64,000 nucleotides of DNA from Mauremys mutica (taxonomy: Eukaryota > Chordata > Testudines > Geoemydidae): the NCBI RefSeq assembly GCF_020497125.1, contig NC_059072.1, forward strand, positions 274,332,045 to 274,396,044, written 5' to 3'. Numbering within the stretch: position 1 is the first letter of the stretch; each line of letters starts with the position of its first letter. Positions 33,591-44,875 of this stretch are shown piece after piece. The notes beneath the pieces are model-generated. The model was not told the origin of the DNA. It ran no database searches and was given only the letters and a program-made list of their open reading frames with translations. The position numbers were made by a program, and so were the translations under genes.

Positions 33591-33713
33591 GGAGCCCATT
33601 TTAGGGCCAGTGGTTAGGGTACTTACCTGCAGTGGGGGAGACCCCCAGTTCCAGTCCCTCCTCCACCTGAGGGGGAGAAGGGATTTGCAGAGGGTGCTAC
33701 TACTTCCTAGATG

Positions 33714-34121
33714 CGGCAAAGAATCCTGTGGCACCTTATAGACTAACAGACGTTTTGCAGCATGAGCTTTCGTGGGTGAATACCCACTTCTTCGGATGCA
33801 AGCAGTGGAAATTTCCAGGGGCAGGTGTATATATAAGCAAGCAAGAAGCAAGCTAGAGATAAAGAGGTTAGATCAATCAGGGAGGATGAGGCCCTGTTCC
33901 AGCAACTGAGGTGTGAAAACCAAGGGAGGAGAAACTGGTTCTGTAATTGGCAAGCCATTCACAGTCTTTGTTTAGTCCTAAACTGATGGTGTTAAATTTG
34001 CAGATGAACTGGAGCTCAGCAGTTTCTCTTTGAAGTCTGGTCCTAAAGTTTTTTTGCTGTAGGATGGCCACCTTAAAATCTGCTATTGTGTGGCCAGGAA
34101 GGTTGAAGTGTTCTCCTACAG
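33714..34121 (-). repeat. Inverted arm of the Penelope-like element
   Basis: On the minus strand this arm encodes the end of the same protein (AILQQKNFRTRLQRETAELQ..., 34071-33877) followed by the 3' tail. It differs from the right arm by only a few bases (for example VAGTG for AAGTG in the last residues). It was therefore copied at or near the same time as the main body. Confidence 0.92.
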
Positions 34122-34141
34122 TGTAGGGACACTCCCTACAC

Positions 34142-35820
34142 TAACACCGGAACAAATCAACATACCCTTAGAACCCCGACCAGGGTTATTCTATCTACTA
34201 CCCAAGATCCACAAACCCGGAAATCCTGGACGCCCCATCATCTCGGGCATTGGAACTCTCACTGAAGGACTGTCTGGATATGTGGACTCTCTACTCAGAC
34301 CCTATGTTACCAGCACTCTCAGCTATCTCCGTGACACCACTGATTTCCTGAGGAAACTACAATGCATTGGTGACCTTCCAGAAAACACCATCCTAGCCAC
34401 CATGGATGTAGAGGCTCTCTACACAAACATCCCACATACTGATGGAATACAAGCTGTCAGGAACAGTATCCCTGATGATGCCACAGCACAACTGGTTGCT
34501 GAGCTCTGTGCCTTTATCCTCACACACAACTATTTCAAATTTAATGACAATATATATCTCCAGATCAGTGGCACCGCTATGGGCACCCACATGGCCCCAC
34601 AATATGCCAATATTTTTATGGCCGACCTGGAACAACACTTCCTCAGCTCCTGTCCTCTCACGCCCCTTCTCTACCTACGCTACATTGATGACATCTTCAT
34701 CATCTGGACCCATGGGAAGGAGACTCTGGAAAAATTCCACCATGATTTCAACAGCTTCCACCCCTCCATCAACCTCAGCCTGGACCTATCTACATGGGAG
34801 GTCCACTTCCTAGACACCACGGTGCAAATAAGTGGTGGTCACATTAACACCACCCTATACCGAAAACCTACCAACCGCTATGCCTACCTTCATGCCTCCA
34901 GCTTCCATCCCGGGCACACCACAAGATCCATTGTCTACAGCCAAGCACTGAGGTACAACCGTATCTGCTCTAACCCCGCAGACAGAGATCAACACCTAGA
35001 AAATCTCCACCAAGCATTCTCAAGACTACAGTACCCACACGAGGAAATAAGGAAACAGATCAACAGAGCCAGATGTGTACCCAGAAGCCTCCTACTGCAA
35101 GACAAACCCAAGAAAGAAACCAACAGGACTCCACTGGCCATCACATACAGTCCCCAGCTCAAACCCCTCCAACGCATCATCAGGGATCTACAACCCATCC
35201 TGGACAATGATCCCACACTTTCACAGGCCTTGGGTGGCAGGCCAGTCCTCGCCCACAGACAACCTGCCAACCTGAAGCATATTCTCACCAACAACTGCAC
35301 ACCGCACCATAGTAACTCTAGCTCAGGAACCAACCCATGCAACAAACCTCGATGCCAACTCTGCCCACATATCTACACCAGCAACACCATCACAGGACCT
35401 AACCAAATCAGCCACACCATCACTGGTTCATTAACCTGCACGTCCACCAATGTACTATATGCCATCATATGCCAGCAATGCCCCTCTGCTATGTACATCG
35501 GCCAAACTGGACAGTCTCTAAGGAAAAGGATAAATGGACACAAATCAGACATTAGGAATGGCAATATACAAAAACCTGTAGGAGAACACTTCAACCTCCC
35601 TGGCCACACAATAGCAGATTTTAAGGTGGCCATCCTACAGCAAAAAAACTTTAGGACCAGACTTCAAAGAGAAACTGCTGAGCTCCAGTTCATCTGCAAA
35701 TTTAACACCATCATCTTAGGACTAAACAAAGACTGTGAATGGCTTGCCAATTACAGAACCAGTTTCTCCTCCCTTGGTTTTCACACCTCAGCTGCTGGAA
35801 CAGGGCCTCATCCTCCCTGA
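34142..35820 (+). CDS. Penelope-like RT with GIY-YIG endonuclease, 5'-truncated ORF
   Basis: The open frame runs 576 codons from an ATG at 34090, but the first 10-17 codons lie in the inverted arm and the junction hairpin, so the genuine part begins about 34142. Penelope-like proteins copy the element's RNA into nicked DNA; the GIY-YIG domain makes the nick. Visible motifs: LFYLLPKIHKPGNPGRPI (residues 33-50), TMDVEALYTNI (motif A, Asp106), GTAMGTHMAP (motif B), catalytic YIDD (198-201), LYRKPTNRYAYLH, then LYAII (about 456-460) and MYIGQTGQSLRKRINGH (468 on), the two GIY-YIG half-motifs, with the conserved NxPxH-like ending. No stop interrupts the frame. The N-terminal part of RT that full-length relatives have upstream is missing. 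An RNA product could at most give a truncated enzyme. Confidence 0.88.
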
Positions 35821-36177
35821 TTGATCTAACCTCGTTATCTCTAGCTTGCTACTTGCTTGCTTATATATACACACCTGCCCCTGGAAATTTCCACTGCTTG
35901 CATCCGAAGAAGTGGGTATTCACCCACAAAAGCTCATGCTGCAAAACGTCTGTTAGTCTATAAGGTGCCACAGGATTCTTTGCTGCTTCTACAGAACCAG
36001 ACTAACACGGCTACCCCTCTGATACTTCCTAGATGTGTGCTCTAACCATTGGCCCATCACACAATGTGATGTGAGAATCACTTTCTCTCTCTCCTGGTGG
36101 AGTGGTTCCACTGTGGATTAAATAAAGAAAAAATCAGTGGTGCAGGCAGTGACAGAGAAAGTATAACAGTGACTCTG

Positions 36178-36560
36178 TAGTGTGCTGTTTAGAGAACTCA
36201 ACTTGGAGATAAAGGATCCAGTCCCCTGCTCCAATGAGTTTTGTTACTTATTTATCATCATTGGAACAAGAAGACTGGATCCTAGGACTCCTACCTCTTG
36301 GTGAGTGCTCTAAACAGCAGGTTACATAATCATTCTCACACTTGTTCTCCCTCTGCAATTAGTTTTTCATTATTTATACACAGGGAAACAGCTTCAACAG
36401 CAGAGATTGAAGGAGCCTCAAATGAGACTATCCTGTAGCTCACTGTTAGAATTAGTAGATCCCTGTTGAAATCTTTTCTGCACCTCAGTTGGAAGGGCGA
36501 ATTGAACCTGGGTCTCCCACCTTCCACATGAGTGCTGTAGCTACTAGGCCAAAAGTTATA
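36178..36560. repeat. Old tRNA-like / palindromic repeat pieces
   Basis: CTGTTTAGAGAACTCAACTTGG at 36187 is mirrored by GTGAGTGCTCTAAACAG at 36301-36317. GAACCTGGGTCTCCCACCTTCC at 36502-36523 has the complementary look of a B-box arm. They belong with the tRNA-like repeat around 33600 and 36040. Class uncertain. Confidence 0.35.
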
Positions 36561-37948
36561 AGGTGGGTACCGATACAACTTCCTTTTTGGTTTCTTGCTA
36601 AAGAGCCATAGGTACCTAATGCCAAGAGAGGGCTTGCTGCTGAAAATCCAGTTATATTTAGCTCAGCAGAGAAGGAGATAGCCAGACACAAAGGGAGCTG
36701 TTAGAAACACAGTTGTCTGCTGTGGAAACTTTACTGTTCTCACAGCAAAACTAAAACCTACACAAAAGTGAGGCTTTGCACTGGGAAGGGGGGAGTGCTC
36801 AAACATGTATAGGGACAGGACATCACAAATCCCAAACAGAGGAAAGCACCTCCTTACAGCCCAGATTTAGGGGTCTGTTGCTGAGAGAGGGGTGGGGTTA
36901 GCACACATCCTTTGGCTTGGCATCTCCCACCAGCTATCTTAGGCAAGGCACTGTGAAGCTTTGTGAATCCCAGTGATTCTAGGTGCCTAAAAGTTAGGCA
37001 TGGAGATGCATAGTGTCACTACATCAAAATGTCTTTCTGAATGTAGGCTACTGTGCCTCAACATATACAATGTTGGTGGTTCATAGTCTGTAAACTGAGT
37101 GTCCATTTTCTGTTTTCTTTTTTCCTCCTTTCTTTTAAAAATAATTGGAAACTAAATTAATACATTTTGTGATTGAAAATGATAAGGTTGCAATTGAAAC
37201 ACACAAACAACTCTAGATGTATGAAGAGAACATGAACTTATTTGCATTGCACATAGGTAACATTTGCTATATCTTTATTTCTTGACAAATGTGTGCATTT
37301 ATATATTACTCTTCACTAGATATTATTACATACTGAAATGTATTCCATTAAATATTGCTTTTGTCCGTGAAACCTGAACTTTTCATTAACACAGTGATTT
37401 GCATTTAATTTTCCATTTAATTTCAATATCCTCTTTTATATTTGATATAAGACTCACCATTAATTTACTCCTTCCCCATCCCATAAGAATGTTCAAATGA
37501 ATCCTTCCTACCAGAACCAGCTTACTGATGCCTCTGGCTTTCTGGAATTCTATGACATTTGAATAAGAAATGAAAACAGTGGCATGTAGCTGGAATTGTT
37601 CTCTCTGTTTTACCTGGCTATCATATAGCAGTCACATTAATTCCATGTCCCCAACTTTCACCTTCATAATGTTTGAAATGTATGAATTATGGAAGAAGTT
37701 GGGGGGGTATTCAAATTAAGATTGTCTGGTTCAGAGGTCTTTTGTGTGTTTTTCAGTTAGTGTAGATACACAAGTTGGATTCAGAATAGAGAACAGATAG
37801 ATGCATATTCAATGTCCTAGATGCACAAAAACTAGTCCCTTTTAAATTCCTCTCCTTAGATTTCAACCTGTTAATATGGCTAAATCGTTTTATAAACATC
37901 TTGGTTTGTGTACTGCACCATGTACTGTATGTAGGGGTTGGTAGCCAT
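36561..37948. other. Non-coding sequence, nothing recognised
   Basis: AT-rich without a supported gene or repeat edge. Confidence 0.45.
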
Positions 37949-39065
37949 TCCTCCCTGTCAGTCTCAGAAGGAGGCCATGCCCCCTCACTACCACGTATCT
38001 ATAGAGGCAAGGCTCACAGGGGAGTTTGCAGTCTCAGGACTTCTGGCCCCTCTGGGTGAGGGCAGAGCAACAAGCAGTCTCAGGAGCTCTGGCCCTCTGG
38101 GCAGGGCCGAGAAATAAGCAGCCTGTTGCCTGGTCTCCTGGCTCAGGCAGGTGGAAGGGGTGGGGCAGTCACAAGGGGATAGGGGGACCCAGGCACACCA
38201 TCCTCCACCGGGTCCCAGCCCAGGGGGCAAAGAGTGGTGGGGGATAGTTTTGCCACTGAGTCAATGAGGATCTTGCCAAAATGAGCTGACCAGTATTCTG
38301 GCAACCCAACCAGACTATTAGCTGGTGTCCCTGGGCTACTTTGTACTACCCATTCACAGTGCACCTCTGTCTCATGGGGTTCCTCTGTCTCCCCAAGGTA
38401 CATGGCCAACAGCAGTCATAAGAACATAAGAACGGCCGTACCGGGTCAGACCAAAGGTCCATCTAGCCCAGTATCTGTCTTCCAACAGTGGCCAATGCCA
38501 GGTGCCCCAGAGGGACTGAACCTAACAGGCAATGATCAAGTGATCTCTCTCCTGCCATCCATTTCCATCCTCTGACGAACAGAGGCTAGGGACACCATTC
38601 TTACCCATCCTGGCTAATAGCCATTTATGGACTTAACCACCATGAATTTATCCAGTTCCCTTTTAAACATTGTTATAGTCCTAGCCTTCACAACCTCCTC
38701 AGGTAAGGAGTTCCACAAGTTAACTGTGCGCTGTGTGACGAAGATCTTCCTTTTATTTGTTTTAAACCTGCTGCCTATTAATTTCATTTGGTGACTCCTA
38801 GCTCTTGTATTATGGAGTCCAAGCAACTCCTCCATATCCTTGCCAGTCAGCAAACCCAGAAACTCCTCCGCACTGCAGGGCTCAGCAATGGGCAAGAGGA
38901 GTCTGTCTCCTTCTCCAGCTCTCACACAAATAAACTGCGGGACCCACCTTTTTAACTCTTTGCTTCTGGTGGGGTGGGTGTGGCTTGCCTGGCTCTGCCC
39001 ATCAGGCACTGGAAAGTCATTCCTCCCTATCAGTCTCGGGGAGAGGCTAAGACTCCTCGCTACAC
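37949..39065. repeat. Unclassified GC-rich repeat, split by CR1
   Basis: A moderately GC-rich unit with similar strings at both ends: CATTCCTCCCTGTCAGTCTCAG (37947) and CATTCCTCCCTATCAGTCTCGG (39017). It holds two direct repeats of a unit of about 47 bp starting GCAGTCTCAGGACTTCTGGCC (about 38026) and GCAGTCTCAGGAGCTCTGGCC (about 38074). A CR1 3' end sits inside. Repeated ends suggest an LTR-like or composite repeat. No retroviral gene is seen. Confidence 0.45.
38418..38850 (-). mobile_element. CR1 LINE 3' fragment, minus strand
   Basis: The 3' region ATAAGAACGGCCGTACCGGGTCAGACCAAAGG is at the left. Upstream on the minus strand it encodes the ORF2 C-terminus: NTRARSHQMKLIGSRFKTN, VTQRTVNLWNSLPEEVV, MFKRELDKFM. 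A possible short duplication CAGTCA flanks it (38413-38418 and 38849-38856, approximate). Confidence 0.82.
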
Positions 39066-39369
39066 TGTAATAGGTTATCATTTCATACAATTGTGCATCA
39101 TATGAGGTATAATTTCTTAGGTGTGAGCAGCAAACTTTTCTGGCACAATATTCTGTGGTGGAAAGGCATTGACTCTTAGGAAACTTTGTTTCCTGTTTAT
39201 CCCAAACTTTGCCTTTAATAGCACATAAGTAAGTATGTTTACTGTATTACATTCTTTGAAATTTGATCATAAATATGGAACAGAATATTTCTTTGTTTCA
39301 GATTGTTGATTTCATCTGTATTAACAGTAATTTTTGTACATTAATTTTTTATGGGCCTATTTAATACAA
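39066..39369. other. Non-coding sequence, nothing recognised
   Basis: AT-rich linker between the GC-rich repeat and the palindromic insertion. No supported feature. Confidence 0.4.
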
Positions 39370-39566
39370 GTATCAGAGGGGTAGCTGTGTTAGTTTGGAT
39401 CTGTAAAAAGCGACAAAGGTTCCTATGGCACCTTATAGACATATGGGAGCATAAGCTTTCGTGAGTGAATACCCATATCATCCGATGAAGCGGGTATTCA
39501 CCCACAAAAGCTTATGCTCCAATATGTCTGTTAGTCTATAAGGTGCCAAAGGACTCTTTGTCGCTC
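39370..39566. mobile_element. Palindromic Penelope-derived insertion
   Basis: 197 bp made of two Penelope 3' tails joined head to head. The left arm reads TATCAGAGGGGTAGCTGTGTTAG... GGCACCTTATAGACATATGG, and the right arm returns CATCCGATGAAGCGGGTATTC... TTAGTCTATAAGGTGCC. Perfect 10-bp duplications TTTAATACAA (39360-39369, 39567-39576) flank it. One arm is complete and the other stops about 38 bases earlier, the same asymmetry as the large element at 33714-36022. No coding sequence remains. Confidence 0.9.
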
Positions 39567-39679
39567 TTTAATACAATGCAGAATTTTTGCTGTAAGCATT
39601 AGGAAGTTATGTATTTCTTTATAAGAAAATCAGTTTTATGAATTTTTTAATTGCCTGGTTCAATTTCTCCAAATCAATG

Positions 39680-40284
39680 TAGCTTAGATCTACTTACCGC
39701 AGGGTCCGCGCTATGTGACGTCAACAGGAGACGCTCTCCGATCAACTTCCCTTACTCTTCTCAGTCAGGTGGAATACAGGAGTCAATGGGAGACCAATCG
39801 GGTTGATTTAGGGGGTCTTCACTAAACCTGCTAAATTGACCACCAATGCATCGATCGCCGCAGTGTTGATCCTCCGGTAAGTGTAGACCGTGGATCAGCA
39901 ACCTTTGGCACACCTTTGGAACCTTTGGATCCTTATTATCCACACTATTCACTGTGGATAATAGGGATCACCAACCTTTGGCATGCAGCCCGCCAGGGTA
40001 AGCACCCTGGCAGTCCGGGCCAGTTTGTTTACCTGCCATGTCCGCAGGTTCGGCCGATTGTGGCTTCCACTGGCCATGGTTCTCCGTTCCAAGCCAATGG
40101 GGGCTGCGGGAAATGGCGCAGGCAAGGGATGTGCTGGCTGCCGCTTCCCACAGCTCTCATTGGCCTGGGATGGTGAAACACAGCCAGTGGGAGCTGTGAT
40201 TGGCCAAACCTGTGGACACGGCAGGTAAACAAACTGGCAAGCTGCGTGCCAAAGGTTGCCGATCCCTGGTGTTGACAAGCCCCT
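39680..40284. mobile_element. Older DNA-transposon MITE, split by hAT copy 5
   Basis: 39680-39888 contains GATCTACTTACCGCAGGGTC, GATCGCCGCAGTGTTGATCC and GGTAAGTGTAGAC, and after the hAT copy the text continues TTGACAAGCCCCTAG. The GTGTAGACAAGCCC end is a common reptile MITE terminus. Only fragments are recognisable, so class and left boundary are uncertain. Confidence 0.5.
39889..40268. mobile_element. hAT-type MITE, copy 5, with duplicated left end
   Basis: It opens CGTGGATCAGCAACCTTTGG and closes GGTTGCCGATCCCTG. The flanks GTGTAGAC (39881-39888) and GTGTTGAC (40269-40276) match at 7 of 8. After 45 bases the left terminus starts again (AGGGATCACCAACCTTTGG, 39962). A hairpin CTTATTATCCACA..TGTGGATAATAG lies between the two starts. 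Confidence 0.88.
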
Positions 40285-43200
40285 AGATACCATTTGGTCT
40301 ACTCCTCTCCAGTATTTAGTGACAGAGCTGATTAGACTTAACTGAGAGTCCTTGTTTCCAGATGCTGATTCCTTGAGTTGCCCTCACTGGTGGCTAGATC
40401 TGGAGGCTAAGTCTTAGATATTGTGCCTGGACAGCGAAAGGCAGTACAGACACTGCATTGGCTGTGAGGTTCCCTACTACCTTCTGAAATCACTAAGGCC
40501 TGGGTTAAGTGGTGGCACCTCAGAATGTGATGTTATGGGAGCAGTGAGAGGCAGTGGCAGACAAAGGACATTGCAGGCTTCCTTGTCTTCTCCTTAATTA
40601 GATGGTTGATCGAGTCATCCCACATCAGTGTCCAGCTGTTGTAGGTATACATTGAGAGAGTAGTCCTTTTTCTGCCCCTACGATTCTTAGCAGCCTCTCG
40701 TTGATTGAACTCTGCACTGCCACCCTAAAATGGATTGAGGGACACGCAAATAACTGGCCCATTTCTTCATATTCTTTTAGCCATTTCTTCATCCATCCAT
40801 TGACTATGCTGTCAGTGGCACGTTTACCTCCTCAGCTTAGCTAGCACCCAACCTCAAGTAGGAAGACAACTGTGCCATGTGTGGGTTGGCAGTCTGACAC
40901 CTCAATGGCATGGTAGGACCTACCTCATAATACACTCCACTATCATCACAAGCCAGGGTCACTGCTACACCATTTTGAGGCATTGAAGTAGGATTTTGCA
41001 GCATTGTTAGTTATTTTACTAACATTAATTTACCAGCATTGCTCCCTTTTGTTTTCTTTCAACCTGAGCCATACAAGGACATATCACAAGTTTCATTACA
41101 CACATCAAAGTGCAATTTTTGTCTCAGATTTTCACAAATATCCATGAAAATAAAAGGTAGGGTTTTTTTTTATGATTTCAACTAAAGTCTGAGAAAATGT
41201 AGGAATTATAGTGTGAAGGCAGTAAATTTCTTCATTGGACAAATGGGTGAGGATTTAGAATTTATTTGGGCATGTCAATAGTTGCCACAATATCAGAATC
41301 TTTCATGTGAAAATTCACATAAAAAAAAAGGTGGTAATTTTCCACAGCTCTGTATTTTATATAGCCAGGGTTCACACACATTAGCTGAGTGAATATAAGA
41401 TAAGAAGAGACAAGTTTCAAGTGGCTTCTAATTTTCTACAAAATGAACTGAGCAGGTAAACTTGTAAGGGCAGTGGTTAGGACCTAGATGCCAATTGGCT
41501 GCAGGAGGAGTAATTTAATGGACTAATTAGAGTCTGGGTCGAGATTGACTGACTGACTGACTGAAACCACACATATTTATGAGGACTGAATACAGTGGTC
41601 TATACCAGCATTTTTCCCAGTGAAATGATATGTTAAAAAAACCAAGACCTTCTATTTCTAATCAAGACACAAAAGGAGAGGATCTGATTTTTAATTATTA
41701 TGGATGATTCTGACTGTTGATCTGGCCTTTTTGTCAGTAGAATTGCTCATAACTGAAACATGATGAATTATGTTAGAACGAGGATAATCTTTCCATGGTA
41801 CAGCTAACTCTTGCAGAGCCTATAGAGGAAAGGAAGTAATAACAGACCCACTGCCAGGCACTGTGCCGAATGGTGCATTAGTGAAAATGTCATCAGTGGA
41901 CTTACTCCCTACTCACACATATAGGAAAAGGAATTTGGAAAAGCATTTGATGCTTTGCAGTTCCTCATTCACAGGTATCTAAACTGAGCCAGTGCTTTTC
42001 AGAGCAGAGATTTCACCATTTGTGAGGGAGAGGCCCCCTCACTATGGTTATGTTGACCTGTAGAGAAAAAAAAAATCACTGATATGCATATGCCTGGTGA
42101 GTCAACTTTAGCAGCAGCAGCAACACAGTAAGTCAGAATAAGAAATTCCTCTGAGAAAGCCTGGAGGGCTTTGTGCTTGTGTGTCACCTGAAAGTCTGAG
42201 GATTTTGCAGAGGTTAGAGTGGCACAAAAGGCTGCAGAATATATTCAAGACACCTCTATGGTGTTCCCCAGTACAACTGCAACTGTATTAAGAGCTCCAG
42301 TAGGTTTTGTGGCCTGTGCTTTTTCAGGTATCTGTATTTTATTTAAGCTGCCACCCTAATGTTTATATTGCGAGTTAGTGTTTACGTAGCAGGTGCTATA
42401 GTAACTGTCAGGCAAACTAGCCCTTCCATGGGGCTAACCATTCTACAAAATTGTTTGCAACTGACAGTGATCATGGTGCAAAATCAGAAAATGAGGTAAA
42501 TTTAAAATTCTTGATAGTGACAGGGGAGTCATGATTCACTGTGGATGGCACTCACTATCTTATTCATCAGCTAGTCTCATCTATACCAGATCCTTCTCAA
42601 GTCTCATGGATAGGCAAGTTGATTCTCAGCATTAGTCATAGGTGTTCATACATGCTTATGGCTTGAATCTGTTGCTTACTAGTTTCTCTGTTAGATTGGA
42701 AGAATCCTATAGCAATTTGTTTTCTACAAGACACCTTTAAGCATAATAAGGAAATCACTGTGCCTCTACATTCAACAAGCAAATTAAATGAATCGTAAAC
42801 ATCATACAGGTCCCTAAATTCTGTACAGGCCTTTACTCAAGACTTCAGTGGCATCAAAATGATCCACATTGGCTAGGCTCTTCCACTGTGTAGGTGCAGC
42901 CCTGTGTTTTATGAAGAAACAGCCCATTAATGCCACCTTGTTCACAGTCTCTCTCTCTCGCTCTCTCTCTCGACAGCAGCCAAGGTTGTTTATGTGCTAC
43001 CAACAAAGAGGGCTAATTTGGATAAATATTATTGTTGCAACATCTAGGTCAGTAGGCTCATTCATTGTGGACCTGTTCCGTTCAGCAACCACATATATAG
43101 CTGCTAAGAGTGGACAACGAGCACGCACACATCTGGAACAATAACTTATTCAACTCTGACACAAAACCCAAATGTGCTTTCCAGTGTTACCATTGTGACA

Positions 43201-44625
43201 AATCTTACCCAACCTTCATTCTCAGCCCTCTTGTACAGGAAAACATTAGGTTGCATGCTTTGGTTCATGCACAGGTGTAACGCGTTAGATGCTCTTGAGT
43301 TGTAAATATATCACCATGACCCTTTTTCATGCTGGTACCACAGCTCACCTTCCCCCTATAATTGTTGCATTACATGTTTTCCCTCTGTGGGTATTAAAAA
43401 TGTTATCTGTCCTGGACTTCTGTTGAAATGTCATGTACTCCCTCCATCTTCTTCTTGTTCCTCACATCTTCCTGTCTCACAAATGTTCCTCCCTTCTTCC
43501 ATCTTAAAGTGTTTGTCTGTCAATAAACATATGCATGTGCTTCCTTTCTATATTATCCTATTTTTACTAATTCTAGATATGAGAAATTCACACATGGCAG
43601 CTATCTTTTTTTTTGTCTGAAAGTTTGCAAGCCTGAAATTTCCCATGAAATTGGATTCCACAAGCTTTATTGCATAAACATTCATATAGGTGAAACTTTG
43701 TGACAAGGTGAAAATTCAGGAGAACATAACAACCTGGACCACAATGGTGAAAATGTTCATGATAAACACTTTCCCACAACAACAGTAAGTAGGATACTAA
43801 AAAGAGCTCTAAATAAAGGCATTAGCATGAGTTCATTCATAGACAATGAAAATATACCATTAACCCCTAGTTATAATACCAGGAATTGGGACTTTTCTTC
43901 ATCTAAAACAATTGATAACACATTATTGTCAAGTAGTCAAGATAGCACCAAATAAGACTCAGTAAAGCTTATATGTTTCATGCCAGTACTTCACTTACAT
44001 ATCTAGGTATTTCTGTGTCTTAGAATAGGAAAGAAGTGGTATCCTAGTGGATTATTAACTCTCCTTATGTCTTTACCATTCACTTGATACTATAATCTTC
44101 TTACCACTTTCATGCAATGCCTCAAAAAGGTGGATTCATGTTACCAGCAAGATGAATACATGAAACAGTGAAAAGACTTCTATCTGGGAGGAAAGGGCCA
44201 TTATTTCTGCTTGTTATGTTCTTGCATATAAATGTGGGTTTGAATGAATATCAATTTACCAAAATTCATGAGGAAGTTACAAATTTGACATGGAGGGAAA
44301 CTAATAGTACTATGGTAGCTGAATAGTTGAGAACATTCATGGTTTATGAATGATCAGTAGGCATAAAAGGTTGTGGGATTTTTTTGCTCTCATAATACTT
44401 ATATTGGGAATGATTGATAGTCTTAATAATGTTGGGATAATAATTACAGAACATATTAGTATAATTATGGTAGGTGAGAAAGAGTTGATTCTGAATTTCA
44501 AAATATCAAGCAGTCCACACAAAAATACTTGTATTGCATGGCAAAACATATGTATTATGCAATCAAAATAGTACTTATATAGTCAAAATCCCCATTACAA
44601 TCAATGGAAATATTGTCTGATGAAG
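40285..44625. other. Long non-coding stretch, nothing recognised
   Basis: AT-rich with a GACTGACTGACTGACTGA run near 41544-41562, a GCAGCAGCAGCAAC run near 42109-42122, and a TCTCTCTCTCGCTCTCTCTCTC run near 42950-42972. No coding region, tRNA or transposon edge could be supported. Confidence 0.45.
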
Positions 44626-44633
44626 AACTATGG

Positions 44634-44867
44634 CAGGGGTTGGCAAACTCTGGCACGCGGCTTGCCAGGGTAAGCACCTTGGTGGGGGCTGGGCGGATAT
44701 GTTTACCTGCCGCGTTGGCAGGTTCGGCCGATTGCGGCTCCCACTGGCCGCGGTTCGCCACTCCAGGCCAATGGGGGTAGTTGAAAGCTGTGGCCACCAC
44801 ATCCCTCAGCCCACACCGCTTCCCGCAGACCCCATTGGCCTAGGACAGCCCCCATTGCCGATCCCTG
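44634..44867. mobile_element. hAT-type MITE, copy 6, internally deleted
   Basis: 234 bp, opening CAGGGGTTGGCAAACTCTGG and closing CCATTGCCGATCCCTG. It is flanked by perfect 8-bp duplications AACTATGG at 44626-44633 and 44868-44875. About 100 bases of the second palindrome arm present in other copies are missing. Confidence 0.93.
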
Positions 44868-44875
44868 AACTATGG

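Larger units (their letters stand above)
33714..36022 (+). mobile_element. Penelope-like element with an inverted terminal arm
   Basis: 2.3 kb flanked by 13-bp duplications TACTTCCTAGATG at 33701-33713 and 36023-36035. The right two thirds carry the RT and GIY-YIG frame and the 3' tail. The left 0.4 kb (33714-34121) is the inverted complement of the right end (about 35576-35985). Both outer edges are thus the same 3' module facing opposite ways. The right edge extends about 38 bases further than the left (GCTTCTACAGAACCAGACTA to CTCTGA). Penelope-family copies with inverted pLTR-like arms and a short one-sided extension are known from other animals. Confidence 0.93.
33591..36130. repeat. tRNA-like palindromic repeat, split by the Penelope-like element
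   Basis: The left part (to 33713) has AGTGGTTAGGGTACTTACCTG, GGGAGACCCCCAGTTCCAGTCCC, a tRNA-like arm with a B-box-like string. The right part (from 36023) starts TACTTCCTAGATGTGTGCTC and reads CTCTAACCATTGGCCC, the complement of the opening. The two halves therefore form an inverted repeat interrupted by the insertion at 33714-36022. Similar strings occur at 36190-36310 and 36480-36555. Confidence 0.4.

Noticed and set aside
42949..42974. CT run as a regulatory element
   Set aside because: Simple microsatellite with no associated gene.
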